A stretch of 64,000 bases of DNA, taken from contig NC_066583.1 in the NCBI RefSeq assembly GCF_024323335.1, forward strand, positions 271,053,916 through 271,117,915, given 5' to 3'. This DNA comes from Lathyrus oleraceus. Lineage: Eukaryota > Streptophyta > Magnoliopsida > Fabales > Fabaceae. This document shows, piece by piece, positions 22,764 through 34,113 of this stretch (positions are counted from its first letter, which is position 1; each line of letters opens with the position of its first letter). The notes under the pieces were generated by a model. That model had not been told where the DNA came from. It saw only the letters and a program-made list of their open reading frames with translations, and made no database searches. The position numbers and the translations under genes were made by a program.

Positions 22764-23822
22764 CTTAGTTTCCAACAATCCTCATTAGGAAACTTAGTAC
22801 AATATGCTTCCCACTCACATCCATCTTTACACCTAACCCTCACCCTTATCTTGTCATTTTTAATGAACTTCAAGTTTTTGCCAAACTGGACTGCATATGA
22901 GGTTATTGCTTCCTTAAAATCACCTATGGTACTAAAATACATTTCCACCTCCCATTTGTAATTTGACATGTCTTTTTGTAACTTGAACATTGGGTACTTC
23001 TTTCTCCTAACTTCACTACTATCATCACTCTCACATTCACTTTCTAGATTTTCACTCTCATTATCACCCCCTTTAAATTCTTCCTTGTTTTCTTCCCATT
23101 TTTCTTTACATTTTTTTGGTGTGCCCCTATTGGTCATCTTCATTTACATAGTCAATTAGATTATCCATTTCATTTTCCTCAACCAATTCCTCATCATACC
23201 CATTAGATTCATCATAAAAATCTACCTCCATTGCACTGTCATAATTGAATCTCTCATCCTCATTGTCATCACAACTAACATCATCATGTACGTCACCATC
23301 CCCCATGCATATTAGCATGATTTGCCTTAGTTTCCTTACCTCAGTTTCCATTTCCTCAGTTTCCCTAACCCCGGTTTCCATCATCTTAGTTTCCTTCAAC
23401 TTAGTCTCCCTTGCCTCAATTTCCTTCAACTCCCCATTAACTACTTCTTCATACGCTGCATCAAGCACTTCTTCACTCTCATCTACAATGTCATCGTGAT
23501 TTGCTTCTATCTCATCAGAGGGGCATCATAATACTTAAGTTGAGACAATATATGTTGAATATAGATATCAACACTAAGATGCACCCTATAAAGATCAACA
23601 ATCTCTAAGGCACCTTTGTCATCAACCAACACATTCATCCCAAATGTGGGATCCCTGTAGTATATTTTCTCTATGATAGTATAACCTAACTCCTTGAAGC
23701 AACCTAACTCCACTATCAACCTATATTTTCAAATCAACCATTTCTCCTCCTTCGTACACATTAAATTCCTCATCAACAAATTCACCATTGTGATGGATTT
23801 TTAGATATAAATATTCATCCAT
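22764..23822 (-). pseudogene. MULE 1 transposase, N-terminal block
   Basis: Probable start Met at 23822 on the minus strand: MDEYLYLKIHHNGEFVDEEF, the PB1-like N-terminal segment of legume MuDR proteins. A stop near 23725 and a frame change lead to LGCFKELGYTIIEKIYYRDP and VDLYRVHLSVDIYIQHILSQ. A long Glu/Lys-rich acidic stretch (23468-23127) follows. After another frame break comes the DNA-binding segment (SNYKWEVEMYFSTIGDFKEA, IRVRVRCKDGCEWEAYC, CWKLRKV), which ends at solo LTR 3. Confidence 0.8.
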
Positions 23823-24079
23823 TTCAAACTATGCCCTAAAAAAGAACTGCAAAAACATATGGATTTCAGAATGATGCCATAAACCCTAAAACTACAACAT
23901 TCAAATATTGCATAAAAAACACATCAAACATACCTCTAGTCAACAATGGTGTCTTCGATTTAACCTTGAAGGAACATTTTCGCCTTCAATCATAGCTGAT
24001 GCACTAGTCAATGGCTCTGCTAGGGTTTTCTACATGCATTTTCTTAATGTGATTTATGGAGAAAAAAAACTTCACTTTA

Positions 24080-24305
24080 TTTTTTAAGGATGAAACGATA
24101 CATTTCACATGGACGATACATTCCACATCAGCTACACGTGTGCGCCAGTTATACACTTCAATTAACTTTGACCAACGAGGCAAACAAAAAGGATGAACGT
24201 GGCACTATTTGAATAATTAAAGGATTAACTTGGTCTATTTTAAACTTGAGGGATCAAAATGGACCCCGAGGTAAAGTCAAAAGACCAAAAAGGGTATTTT
24301 TCCTT
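24080..24305 (-). repeat. right terminal inverted repeat of MULE 1 (putative)
   Basis: On the minus strand it begins GGAAAAATACCCTTTTTGG (from about 24304) and continues with TTTTGATCCCTCAAGTTTA-like text, a familiar style of plant MULE terminus. It lies about 260 bp upstream of the transposase start region. The partner repeat is outside the window, so neither the exact end nor a 9-bp target duplication can be confirmed. Confidence 0.5.
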
Positions 24306-25985
24306 TTGGATTCAATTGTTTAAAAACCGGCTCTCGGATACTGATGCATATCCTTTCAGATTATGATTGGTGCCTAAAAACTCTTCACTTTCTTATAAGG
24401 GTTGGATTGAAAAATTTAAGTTTTAAAATAATGTGTGAATGAAATTCTTGTAATCGATTTGCGAAGATTCATATGGATATTCATGAGATTAGTCTCATGA
24501 CCCTTGGTCCTAATGGACTACTAACTCATGGTGAGCAATAACACAATCAAAGCAATAATCGCAATGGAAAACATGATTAACAATAAAAATATAAATTGAT
24601 AATTGCAAATGATGATAAATATAACCTGAGTGACAGCAAATTAGCTTGAATTTGTAAAGATCTGTGTGCTCCAATGGAGACTTGAGTATACAACAAAAAC
24701 TAAGAATAAGGGGAAATTATACGATAAAACTAAAAATAAGAGATCCCATCCAAACTATTACAGGTTATGAGTTCTTATAGAAAAATCATAATTATGGAAC
24801 AAATCCCTCTGATCAATGGCCATCAGAATAAAATATTCTGAATTAGGAAGTACATAGATCCCAAAATAGCAATAGAAAATATTGGACGAGGAAAGAAAAG
24901 ACGGGGAAAACACGCATGCCTTCTACGACCCATAGCAGCTGGTACAGCCACCCATAGCAGCTTCTAAATGGCTAGGGCATGCATGATGCTACGGCCCGTA
25001 GCAGCAGCTACGGATGGCCGTAGCATCCCCTTGGAAAATGCATGGAGAAAAATCTATATTTTCACCTTTTTTCGTGGTTTGCTTTTTTTGTTTCTCTTTT
25101 GTCGGGGACACTTACTTAAGCTTAAAAAACATCAAAAACATAATACCAAGCATAAAACATGATAAAAAGAGATTAAATTGAATGAAAAAAAATGGAAAAT
25201 AGCTAAGTAAAACAACTAACAAAAGCGATACGAAAACCACTTATAACGATTGCTCACAAAAAATTGGTGGATCAACTTTCTAAAATGCTCGTGGTAATTA
25301 AAAATGGAGAACCTGTGAGGTTCATGTGCCAATGAATGATGCCTCATTCAACACTCATGAGAGGAGCTTACATTAAGAGATTCATTTGCACGTATGATCA
25401 TCATCTGGGTGTTCATGGTGGTATTATACTCATATGAGTCCCTCTTTTTATCAAAAGATACTACTGATAGTGACTTAAAATTCTTTGGTACTAGTGCATT
25501 CTAGATCTCAGAGGAGAGAGGATAAGGGTTTAAAGACTTTATACCATCCTGTTTTTCATCCTCAAAATGTAGTTATTGTTGAAATATTTGTATTCTATTT
25601 TGCAGAGTTTCATTATAACAATGAAACACATCCATAGCAACACACATCTCTGTTATGGCAAATGGATCTTTAGTTCTTGAGGAGACTCTCACCACCATAG
25701 ACTATGATTAGGCTAATATAACTATTTAAGATAAACTATGTCCCAAATAAATTTTATCGGTGGATGTGAAGTGTACTTGTTGTGAGTATAATATGAGAAA
25801 CTCTATATGTGATATGCAAAACTAGAGGTCTCTTTGGAGTTAATGATTTTTGAATAAGTAATTACCCTTTTCTGATTCATCCGCTTATTTATTTATATTT
25901 GCCTTGATTTTTATCCGACCTTAATATCTTTGACCATTCTTTTATGTTTTTTATGGCCACTTATTGTCGTACTCCCTCTTTTTCT
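24306..25985. other. intergenic DNA without recognised genes
   Basis: AT-rich sequence. Apart from the hairpin at 24985-25027 I see no coding family, RNA gene or element boundary. Short ORFs are isolated and show no family motifs. Confidence 0.5.
24985..25027. other. strong GC-rich hairpin
   Basis: GATGCTACGGCC (24985-24996) pairs perfectly with GGCCGTAGCATC (25016-25027), and inside the loop CGTAGC pairs with GCTACG around AGCA. This makes a nearly continuous 18-bp stem in otherwise AT-rich DNA. No known small-RNA family recognised. Confidence 0.6.
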
Positions 25986-28490
25986 AGGATTCAAATATGT
26001 GTCTCTTACCTATATTCGTTACATGACTCATGGCTAAGTTAGCTTACTTCCTTGAAGTCGATATGACCTTATAACATAATACCCTTACTTGAATGGAAAG
26101 TACATATTGATTATGCTAGACATTACCATCGCGTCTTTCACATGGTTATTATCAAGTGGCTCAAATTTATACTCCTCAATGTGGATGTGAGATATCATGT
26201 TTATAATGATATAATACTATAAGTCCTAAGTTGATGGGAAATATTTAATGATTTCCTTAAAAATATGAGGAATGTTGCTTCTGGTACCATAATGGGGCAC
26301 TTCATCAAGTCTTTATTGTTCTTTCAGGTCCTTAGGCGCCTTTTGTTGGATCTGAACCTTTAAATTTCCCTCCCATTAGATCACATTTGTTAGTTTCTAT
26401 AAGAGGAAGTTTTTGCCTTGTTTCTACTCTTTACTTTCTTGACTCATGTGACCTTCCAACTTCTTATAATTATTTGTTTCTACAAGTAGCTCATTTGAAG
26501 ATTAATTTAGTTTTATTATGTTCTCTAGTTTTAAGTTTCATCTTCTCTAAACTCTCCATTTGTACGAATTCTTTTACTCATAAATTTATTTATTTGTACT
26601 ATTATGCTTCGTGTTGTGTGACCCATTTTGATGGCCTTATCTACCTTTGGGTAATGACACCTTCTTTTTTATGGGTAATGTTGTTGCAACGAGTTATGTG
26701 AAACCACATTCTGGTGATGATGCCTTTTGAATTGCCTGTTATCACCCTTCCCTATTTTTAGTTATTTCTTTTGAAGATTTTGTCAATGAAGTCTTTGATG
26801 GTGAATTTTTTTCCGTGCAATCATGATTTGGGAAAAAGGACAAAGTAGTGGGTATACAACCTAATCTTTCTCAAATTCACTCTCTATTGTGTAGACATGT
26901 TAAATATCGCTTTACCCAATAGAATGGCCTATAATGATCCTTGTAATGCAATGTATGAAGGACTAGGTGGACCTCAAGTACCTTGGATCACTCTCAATTT
27001 ACTTTGAACCTGTGGGGACTCACTCACTCAACCCTTATCCTTATGTGAGGAACCCTTCTGTGTGGGTCACAAATATTCTTGCCCCTAAAGTCCTCATATG
27101 CAGTCGTTACTATAATTTTTCTTTCTTGATATATAATGCCATGTTTCAAAAGTGTATACTTCATATTCGTTTTACTATTTTTAGACGTTAACTTTAGGCA
27201 ACTCATTACTTAATATACATGTTCATATTTCTATTTTCGACATTGCATTTCATCCATAGTGGGAAATTTTGGGGGGCTACTAGTGTTTGGTTTTATTTGA
27301 TCAAATTGTTAAGATCTTCAGACTGTTACCTCTCATTTTTTCCCATTTTAAGTGGCGGTATGTGAATGTTATACCTTTGAATGTGCTCCTCCACAAGATC
27401 ATATGCTTAGTAAAATCTCCATGCCAACAATATTTTCTTCAGTGTTAGTTTTGGGACCATTTAAGGAAATGTCAAGAGAGTATGTACTTCAACACAATAA
27501 ATTTATCGACCCTCCATGTGAATTATTTTAGTGTAATACACGATTATACAATATCTATGGAAAATGGGACTTGCCCTGCTTTCCATTATGCAAGGTGAAG
27601 TGTACTATATGTTTGCTAGGTTGCATGTGTTGTTTGGTCATAAACGTTTTTTCCTTGCAGTGATACTAACATTTTTTTCTTTTGCAACAAAGATGTCGCA
27701 AGGGAACATAATGAAGAATGTCCAAGAAAGGAAACAAGGTCCTATTTATATGGCCTATCTCAACCCACCCCTTATAACCCTTAAGCCTTAATCAACGTTG
27801 ACGATGATAAGAGGATGAAGAGGAAGCCAAAAGGCACGACTTGGTGTCTTCCAAGAAATAGAAGTGGTACACCTCTCCCATGCAACTACGACATATTTGT
27901 TTGTGATTTCTTCGTCACTAGCCATTGTGATTGTCGATCTAATAAAAGTATTCCCTTTGGTATGTACCTCGCTTTATTAAAATTTAAAATAACTATGCTT
28001 TCTAGTGCCATATATTATGCTGGTAGGGTGCCTGGTCTAGGTCCTTTGGGGGATTTTGATAACCCTTACTAGTGTTACATTGACCTTTGTGAGGGAAATC
28101 TTTTCCAACGAGGATCAACTCAAAAATGAACTTTCCCAGGCTCGGGAAAGATCTTACACAACTAAGACATAAATGGATAAACTGGAAGCTACTTGGATGA
28201 TAGAGGAAACAAGTTATATAATGTCAAGAGCTTTAAGAGGCAATAGATTAAAGGTATGAGGTCTATAAAGGGGAAATGAAGGATCTAAAAGTGGTGAAAG
28301 ACAAAGTATTTATTCTCGGCGAGTATAAATATAGAGCTAACTCCTTATTAATTATCTTTTTAGGGAAAACGGAAATTATTAAAGGTCAATTGCATAGGTC
28401 TATAGAGAAAATCACATTTCTATCTGCAGAGAATGCAAGTCTATGGGTAGAATTTACCACATCGATATAGATCATAAAGTTATGAAATAA
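25986..28490 (+). pseudogene. unrecognised decayed coding traces
   Basis: Plus-strand fragments look like eroded protein-coding DNA but have stops every 20-60 codons. Examples are a QVAQIYTPQCGCEI stretch near 26160-26195, and a charged, coiled-coil-like stretch near 28140-28470 (MDKLEATWMIEETSY; LKVVKDKVFILGEYK). They could be the gag of an old retrotransposon with a C-terminal coiled coil, but I could not identify the family. Confidence 0.25.
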
Positions 28491-29019
28491 TTTACATCTT
28501 AGAGAATTTTATCCCAATAGATTCCAAGGCTCATAAACCCATTATGTATTAAATAATTGAGATTCTTGAGAGCTTATGTGACGATATAAGCCTAATCAAC
28601 CCAATCCAAAGAATGTTTGGATCTAACACCACAAAGATCTATATTATACAGATAAAATGAGCCAAAACATACCTAATGCTACTAACAAAAACCAACACAT
28701 AATATAATTTAAAGAGAGGTGGTGTGGTGTAAAAGCTATCAAAGTATTATCCAGGTGCTCGCAAAGATAAAATTTATAGAAGGCCTAACACAACCCTGTT
28801 GCCCCAGATATTAAACATCTTATTCGATATAGAGCCACAATATTATTTTTCTAATTAATTAATATAATTTATTTAACAAATTATTAATTAAAAAAAATAG
28901 AATACTAATGTTATATAATTAAAGTTGGATTACACATGTTGGAATGTTATCTAACATTATGCATTACGACGCGATTGATTGAAGTGACCACTAGTTCTAC
29001 ATACACGAGCTTCTATCTC
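28491..29019. other. intergenic DNA
   Basis: AT-rich stretch with oligo-A/T runs (28855-28910) between the eroded region and the PMD pseudogene stop. Nothing else seen. Confidence 0.5.
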
Positions 29020-30300
29020 TCATATATATCTTATTCGTTTCTCCCTAGGTGTTTCATACGAAGTCCCCGGGATTGAATCACCTAGAAGAAATTCTCGTAA
29101 TTCGTGAACGCTTTGTGCGTCTATGTCAATGTTGTCGTAATTGAGTTTGTTGCACATGTTTTCGTAGTGTTCTTTGGGTTAATGTGTTCACGGTTGGGCG
29201 GTGGAAATATTGGTTGAGTAGTGACATTAGTGAGAATGTTTCGTTGGGGTAAAAAGGAAATTGTTGTTGTGGTGTTTGGAAGTTTATGTTTGTTTGAGTT
29301 ATTTGTTGGGTGTATTGGTATGTGTATGATGGGTTGGTGGATGGTGTTTGTTCGTGTTGAGATTGATAAAATTCTTGTGGTTGTTGTTGGTAGTATGAGG
29401 TATGCTATTAGTTTTATGATTGTGTGTGTGACATGTATTAGTTTTGGGTTTTTGTGTTTGCGGGTTAGTAATTTTGTTGGGTTGCGAGTTGAGTGTAAGT
29501 TTGTTGTTGGCTTTATTGGGCGTTTGATGATGATGTTTGTTGACGCGAGTCAACTAAATGTCGGGGTTCAGACAAAAATATAATTATAGCCTATCTATAC
29601 TAATACATGTAATAAGGAGTTGGCTTAGATTCATTTGGCATTAGAAATTTGGTCAGGATAAGGTCGCAACAGTGCCTCCATAGACGACACTCCATTGGTT
29701 CGAGACTTTACTGTCATGGTATTTTTAAAAGCACCTCGGGGAACCAGGGATTTCTTGATGCATGTCGAATTGATGTTTCACACGATTACTATGGTGTATC
29801 TCCATAGTAGTAAACATAATAATTGATGTTCTTGTAGTCTAGACAGTTGCATCGTCTTCATTCCTTTCATGACGATCTTCTAGACCTAGATACAACCTCC
29901 AATAAACTATTGCGAAAATGTATTTATTAGTTTAATAAAAGTTAATAATAAAAAATAAATAATTCTAAAATGAATGATTTTATGGTGATACATTGCTTGG
30001 TACCAGTTGATCTAAGAGAGATCGATAAGCCATGATGCAAAGTCGAGGACATCTTTCATAATTCATCCACATATGAACCACCTAAACCAACAAATTAAAA
30101 TAAATAATTTAGGATTAATATTATAAATTAAGCAAATGAATATATTTATTATGGTATAAATGTACTTTGTTGCGTACGACATTCTAAATTTGTGACGATC
30201 GGTTGGCATAAGGGAAGACATTCTTGACCAACCTCATGCTTGAAGAAATATGGTGAATCTTGACAACTGACCGGTGATACATCACCTCTATTAAATCATC
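29020..30300 (-). pseudogene. plant mobile domain (PMD) protein pseudogene 1
   Basis: Minus strand, with a probable stop codon at 29022-29020. Recognisable blocks in order: ERCPRLCIMAYRSLLDQLVP (30075-30015); an AT-rich gap; RVKHQFDMHQEIPGSPR and KYHDSKVSNQWSV (about 29800-29690), the signature part of the PMD (aminotransferase-like) domain; a Gln/Thr/Tyr/Pro-rich stretch (SYYQQQPQEFYQSQ, TYQYTQQ, 29450-29250); and a conserved tail NYDNIDIDAQSVHELREFL (29140-29080). PMD genes in legumes are mostly carried by MULE-type elements. Stops and shifts between blocks make it non-coding. The N-terminal half is not convincingly present. Confidence 0.6.
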
Positions 30301-31019
30301 CTTCACATCAATATCAAATCAGAAACACCAACTACATTATAGATATGTATGTTAGGCCAAATTATATTGTTACCACTATAATAATAGAGAGACATATGTC
30401 TCTGATGTATTCGGGTTTGGTTTCTGAAGTATTGATATTACCTAATTTGCAATCAATCAAAAATCAAATTGCATTCATTTGAAAGAAAGAATAGAGACAA
30501 AGTTAATGTCTGGTCCTATTCTGGAACGACCAAATGCCCAAATGACTAAGGCCCAAATGACTAAGGCCCAAATCCATATCAAATCCACTTCACCTGACCC
30601 AAAGTATAAAATCAATTCACACGCAAAAAGCAAGGTACAATCTCTGATCTCCATTCTTACTATACTCATCTTGAATCTTGAACTTACTTGGGTTTTGGAG
30701 TGCTAACCAGGTAGGTCCACCCCCCGAGCCATTGTTCAAGATCATTAGTTTTCTAACTGCATCCATTTCTGGTTCCTGAACAGAAGAGGTGTCATCTCAA
30801 AATTTTAGCTTTTTTGAAAATAATCAAGTCAAATTTTTCTAGGTAAAAGTCTGAGATGATGAATATGTTGAAAGCATGTGTTGTTAGCCATGAATATTTT
30901 GGATTTAACTGTATTGAGTTGTATATTTTACTCCATTAAACTCAATGATCTCAAAAATATTAAATTTTTGAACAATCTCAAAAATTTGATCAATCTTAAA
31001 TTTTTGAACAAGCTGAACT
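30301..31019. repeat. possible old LTR fragment
   Basis: Around 30690-30730 the text TTGGGTTTTGGAGTGCTAAC plus CAGGTAGGTCCACCCCCC resembles the 3' end of a plant gypsy LTR family. No TG start, target duplication or adjoining primer site could be fixed. A 16-bp perfect palindrome AGAGACATATGTCTCT lies at 30388-30403 and a 17-bp direct repeat (CAAATGACTAAGGCC core) near 30538-30572. No gene is seen. Confidence 0.3.
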
Positions 31020-32899
31020 ACCAACTTCAATGACGATGAAGAAGATGAAAGTGAGGCATAGGTTGATCATATGTTTTCTTTGTTCGAGAACGACAAGTAC
31101 TATGAACACAATGACTCTGAACATGGCGATTAAGAGCCATTACCTTTAAGATATGTATATGCCCCCAACAAATGACAAACTTATCTTTAAATAAAGATGT
31201 GTCATCCTACAATTTCGTGTACAATAATACTATGTAGTTGGAGGGTGGGTTAAAAGTTGGAAAAGAAGTTTCGCACAAAAGCCAATTGCGTGTGAGCCAT
31301 AACAAATTTCACATGGAAAAATCTATTTATTATAACATAGATTGTACAAATGCGAGAAGGTACATGGTTATTTGTTGTAATGAGCTTTGCATGTTTCTCT
31401 TGGCAACATCTTACGAGAAGATAAATGATACTTGGGAGATAAGTTCTATGGATCCACCTCACAATTGTACTACCACCAATCTTCTACATGATCATCGTAA
31501 ACTAAGATCTCAAATAACATGTCAAGATATTTTGCTCTTGTGGGCAAGGATTCCTGACTGAAGGTGAGTTCTGTAATCTCCAATATTATTACCCGATCCA
31601 ATTACACTCTCTCGTACAAGAAATCATAGATTGCAAGGAATAAGGCGGTTGAGCATGTCTACGAAAATTTGGAAACTTTGTACAACGAACTTCCACAATA
31701 TTTGGAAGCACTTTAGAAATATGTTTCTGGTACTGTTGTAATTATGGATACACTACATGCATATTCAAATGAGGTAACTTGTGTTAATGGAACTAGAATC
31801 TTCCATCAACTCTTCTAGACGTTTCAACCATGCATCAAAGGTTTTGAGCTTTACAAACCTATTACTCAAATTGATGGAACATGGTTATACAAAAAATACA
31901 AAAGAACATTACTTTTGGCAGTGATATAAGACGGTAACATTAATATCTTTCAAATTACTTTTGCTCTGGTTGAAAGTGAGACTGGGGATGGTTGGAGTTT
32001 CTTTCTCAAGAATCTCAAAACGCATGTTGCTCCGCAACCCAACCTCCGTTTGATTTCAGACAAACATGCATCTACTGAGAGTGTATTTAGTAATCTAGAT
32101 AATGGTTAGTAAAATCCTCCTTCTACACATGTCTACTACATAAGGCACATTGTATAAAACTTCATGCAAGAATTCAAAGAAAAAAATCTTGGAAAAAAAG
32201 TTGTGAACGCATGACCACGTGACAACAAACCTTGTGGAATCATGAATTATATCTTTAAAGGCATTAAAAGCCTACCCATAATTGGGTTGGTGAGAGAAAC
32301 CTATTATAGGCTGGGAGCACTGTTCACCAACAAAGGTTCGAAATAAAGTTCAGTGTTAGAATCAGGGAAATTGTTCAGTGAAAAGTGCATAAAAGTTATG
32401 AAGGAGAAACGTAGAAAATCTAACACACATTTGGGCACAAGATGACTGTCAAAATTTGAGTTTTTGTGTCTAAGGACAAATGAACCACAATGAGGGGCAA
32501 CTAATGAGACACTACTGGATCGAACTACATAAAGATTGGTGTACGTATGGTAAGTTTCAAATATTTAGTATGCCTTGCTCCTATGTCATTCCGGCATGTT
32601 CTAGTGTTCGCCATGACACATTCTTACATCTATCTGATGTTTATAAGTTCGTAAACTTATTCGGTGTCTTTAACAATAGCTTCCCAATAGTAGCCAGTGA
32701 GAAATATTGGTCTACATATCAAGGGGATGTAATTTTCCACGACGAAAATATGAGAAGGAAGAAAAATGACCACCTAAACATCACACATATAAGAACTGAA
32801 ATGAATATGACTAACAAAATGAAAAGAATGTGTGGTTTATGCCTTCTTATCGATCATACACGGAAACATTGTCCCAATATTGAAACCAATTCTAGTTAA
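31020..32899 (+). pseudogene. MULE 2 transposase pseudogene (MuDR family)
   Basis: Plus-strand blocks in order: an acidic leader (31030-31130); N-terminal DNA-binding segment from 31238 (VGKEVSHKSQLRVSHNKF, ARRYMVICCNELC); HVYENLETLYNELPQYLEAL (31650); catalytic domain with GFELYKPITQIDGTWLYKKY (first Asp, about 31840-31900), LVESETGDGWSFFLKNL and LRLISDKHAS (second Asp, 32055); VRETYYRLGALFTNKGSK (32290); and a C-terminal frame 32480-32899. In the SWIM-type finger the usual CDCGK...CSHV reads CTYGK...CSYV, so zinc ligands are lost. The final zinc knuckle CGLCLLIDHTRKHC (CX2CX4HX4C) is intact. Several stops interrupt it. It starts about 700 bp from, and diverges from, PMD pseudogene 1. Confidence 0.85.
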
Positions 32900-33094
32900 T
32901 AATTAATTCTATTGTTCAATTTTTTGTAAACTTAAAATTTAATATAAATAATAATTTTTTATTACAATAAAACGGAGCACCAAGAAGTTAAACAAGAAAT
33001 AAAAATTCTTAACACTGGAAAATATCTAATAATATGCGGCAATCGAAACAATATCATATGTTCCATAAAAAATGTTTGACATTACATCCCTAAT

Positions 33095-33174
33095 ATGATT
33101 GTCGGTCTTAATTGACCATAAATGATACTGGAACATGATTGTCAGTCTTAATTGACCATCAATGATACTGGATA
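33095..33174. repeat. 40-bp tandem duplication
   Basis: Two adjoining copies (33095-33134, 33135-33174) of ATGATTGTCGGTCTTAATTG plus ACCATAAATGATACTGGA, differing at a few bases. A recent local duplication just before the Stowaway element. Confidence 0.85.
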
Positions 33175-33214
33175 ATATCATTGTAGTATCATTGACATCC
33201 ACAATAGATATGTA

Positions 33215-33360
33215 CTCCCTCCGTCCCATATTATAAGCAAATTTCACCTTTCTAAATTCATTAAATAACTAATGTATTTAATCTATATATAGACTAGATA
33301 CATTAATTATTTAATGAATCTAAAAAGATGAAATTTACTTATAATATGAGACAGAGGGAA
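33215..33360. mobile_element. Stowaway-like MITE
   Basis: 146 bp flanked by TA (33213-33214 and 33361-33362). Ends are CTCCCTCCGTCCCATATTAT and, in reverse complement, TTCCCTCTGTCTCATATTAT, the classic Stowaway terminus. The interior arms are also largely complementary (AAATTTCACCTTTCTAAATT against its mirror), giving a long hairpin. Non-autonomous Tc1/mariner-type element. Confidence 0.93.
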
Positions 33361-33962
33361 TATGAAACAAGTTTGTCTAATATGCTAATTCTTCTTTTAC
33401 CTCCCTTAAGATCTAAATGTAATGAACATTTCAAGTTAATCTCAAGTTCCTAGAAATTTCAACAAACCATGAAAGAGATCTTTATGGGAGGCTTGATCCT
33501 CAAATAGATAATATACCCAACCGTACACATTTTAGAACAAATGAACAAAAAAAACTAGAAGAAGTGTGAGAAAATATTTGTATAAATTCTCATCATAAAT
33601 ACAATCGATTCGTTCTATTAAAATATAATATAAAATAATATATAATAATATTTTATTATATAAATTAAAAATAATTTTTTTTATAAAAAATATCTGACAC
33701 ATAAAATGACGTGCTCATTGTACAATAAATAGATTCTATCAATTTAATTGACACTTCCATATAATCCTATAAAAGAAGGAGCATGCGTCAATTAAAATTA
33801 AGTGTGCTTTAAATTTTAGATATACACGTTAATTGAATTAATTTGTTATCTATAAATTTTTTTTGAAATATTAATACTTTGTGAAATATACAGGTGGTAT
33901 TGAATTGAAAATGTATATGGATAAAAATGTCAAACTTGATTTTTTTATAATTTAATTAAAAT
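33361..33962. other. AT-rich intergenic DNA
   Basis: No gene. Dense A/T runs (33600-33680). Confidence 0.6.
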
Positions 33963-34113
33963 ACATTGATAGTGTAAAAAGATTTTACACAATCAATTAT
34001 TCTTACAAATTAGATATTGAATAAATTTAACTTTTATTTTAAAAATTTATAAAATAAAACAAACGGACTATAGTGGTAAATCGATGGTGTAAAATTTTTT
34101 ACACCAATAATAT
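33963..34113. mobile_element. small MITE with GTGTAAAA hairpin ends
   Basis: The left end ACATTGATAGTGTAAAAAG and the right end TTTTTTACACCAATAATATA are inverted copies of each other with mismatches. Each end itself contains a short palindrome (GTGTAAAAAGATTTTACAC; GGTGTAAAATTTTTTACACC). This style of end is common in legume MITEs. A target duplication was not determined. Confidence 0.5.

Larger units (their letters stand above)
10309..24305 (-). mobile_element. MULE 1, MuDR-type transposon, interrupted
   Basis: Minus-strand Mutator-like element. Its right terminal inverted repeat is near 24080-24305 and its transposase is read leftwards in three blocks (23822-22764, 18059-17371, 10827-10486). 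A solo LTR (18060-22758) and a Cassandra array (10828-17365) separate the blocks. At both sites removing the insert and one copy of the 5-bp duplication restores a continuous transposase sequence. The left part of the element lies beyond the Ogre-like insertion and outside the window. Stops, a frameshift and an internal deletion show it is dead. Confidence 0.85.

Noticed and set aside
29221..29583. Plus-strand ORF of 120 codons, hydrophobic
   Set aside because: It is the shadow of the Gln/Thr/Pro-rich minus-strand part of PMD pseudogene 1, whose flanking blocks are in the same direction.
32336..32350. GGTTCGAAA as a tRNA B box
   Set aside because: No matching A box, acceptor stem or anticodon arm; it lies inside the MULE 2 pseudogene.
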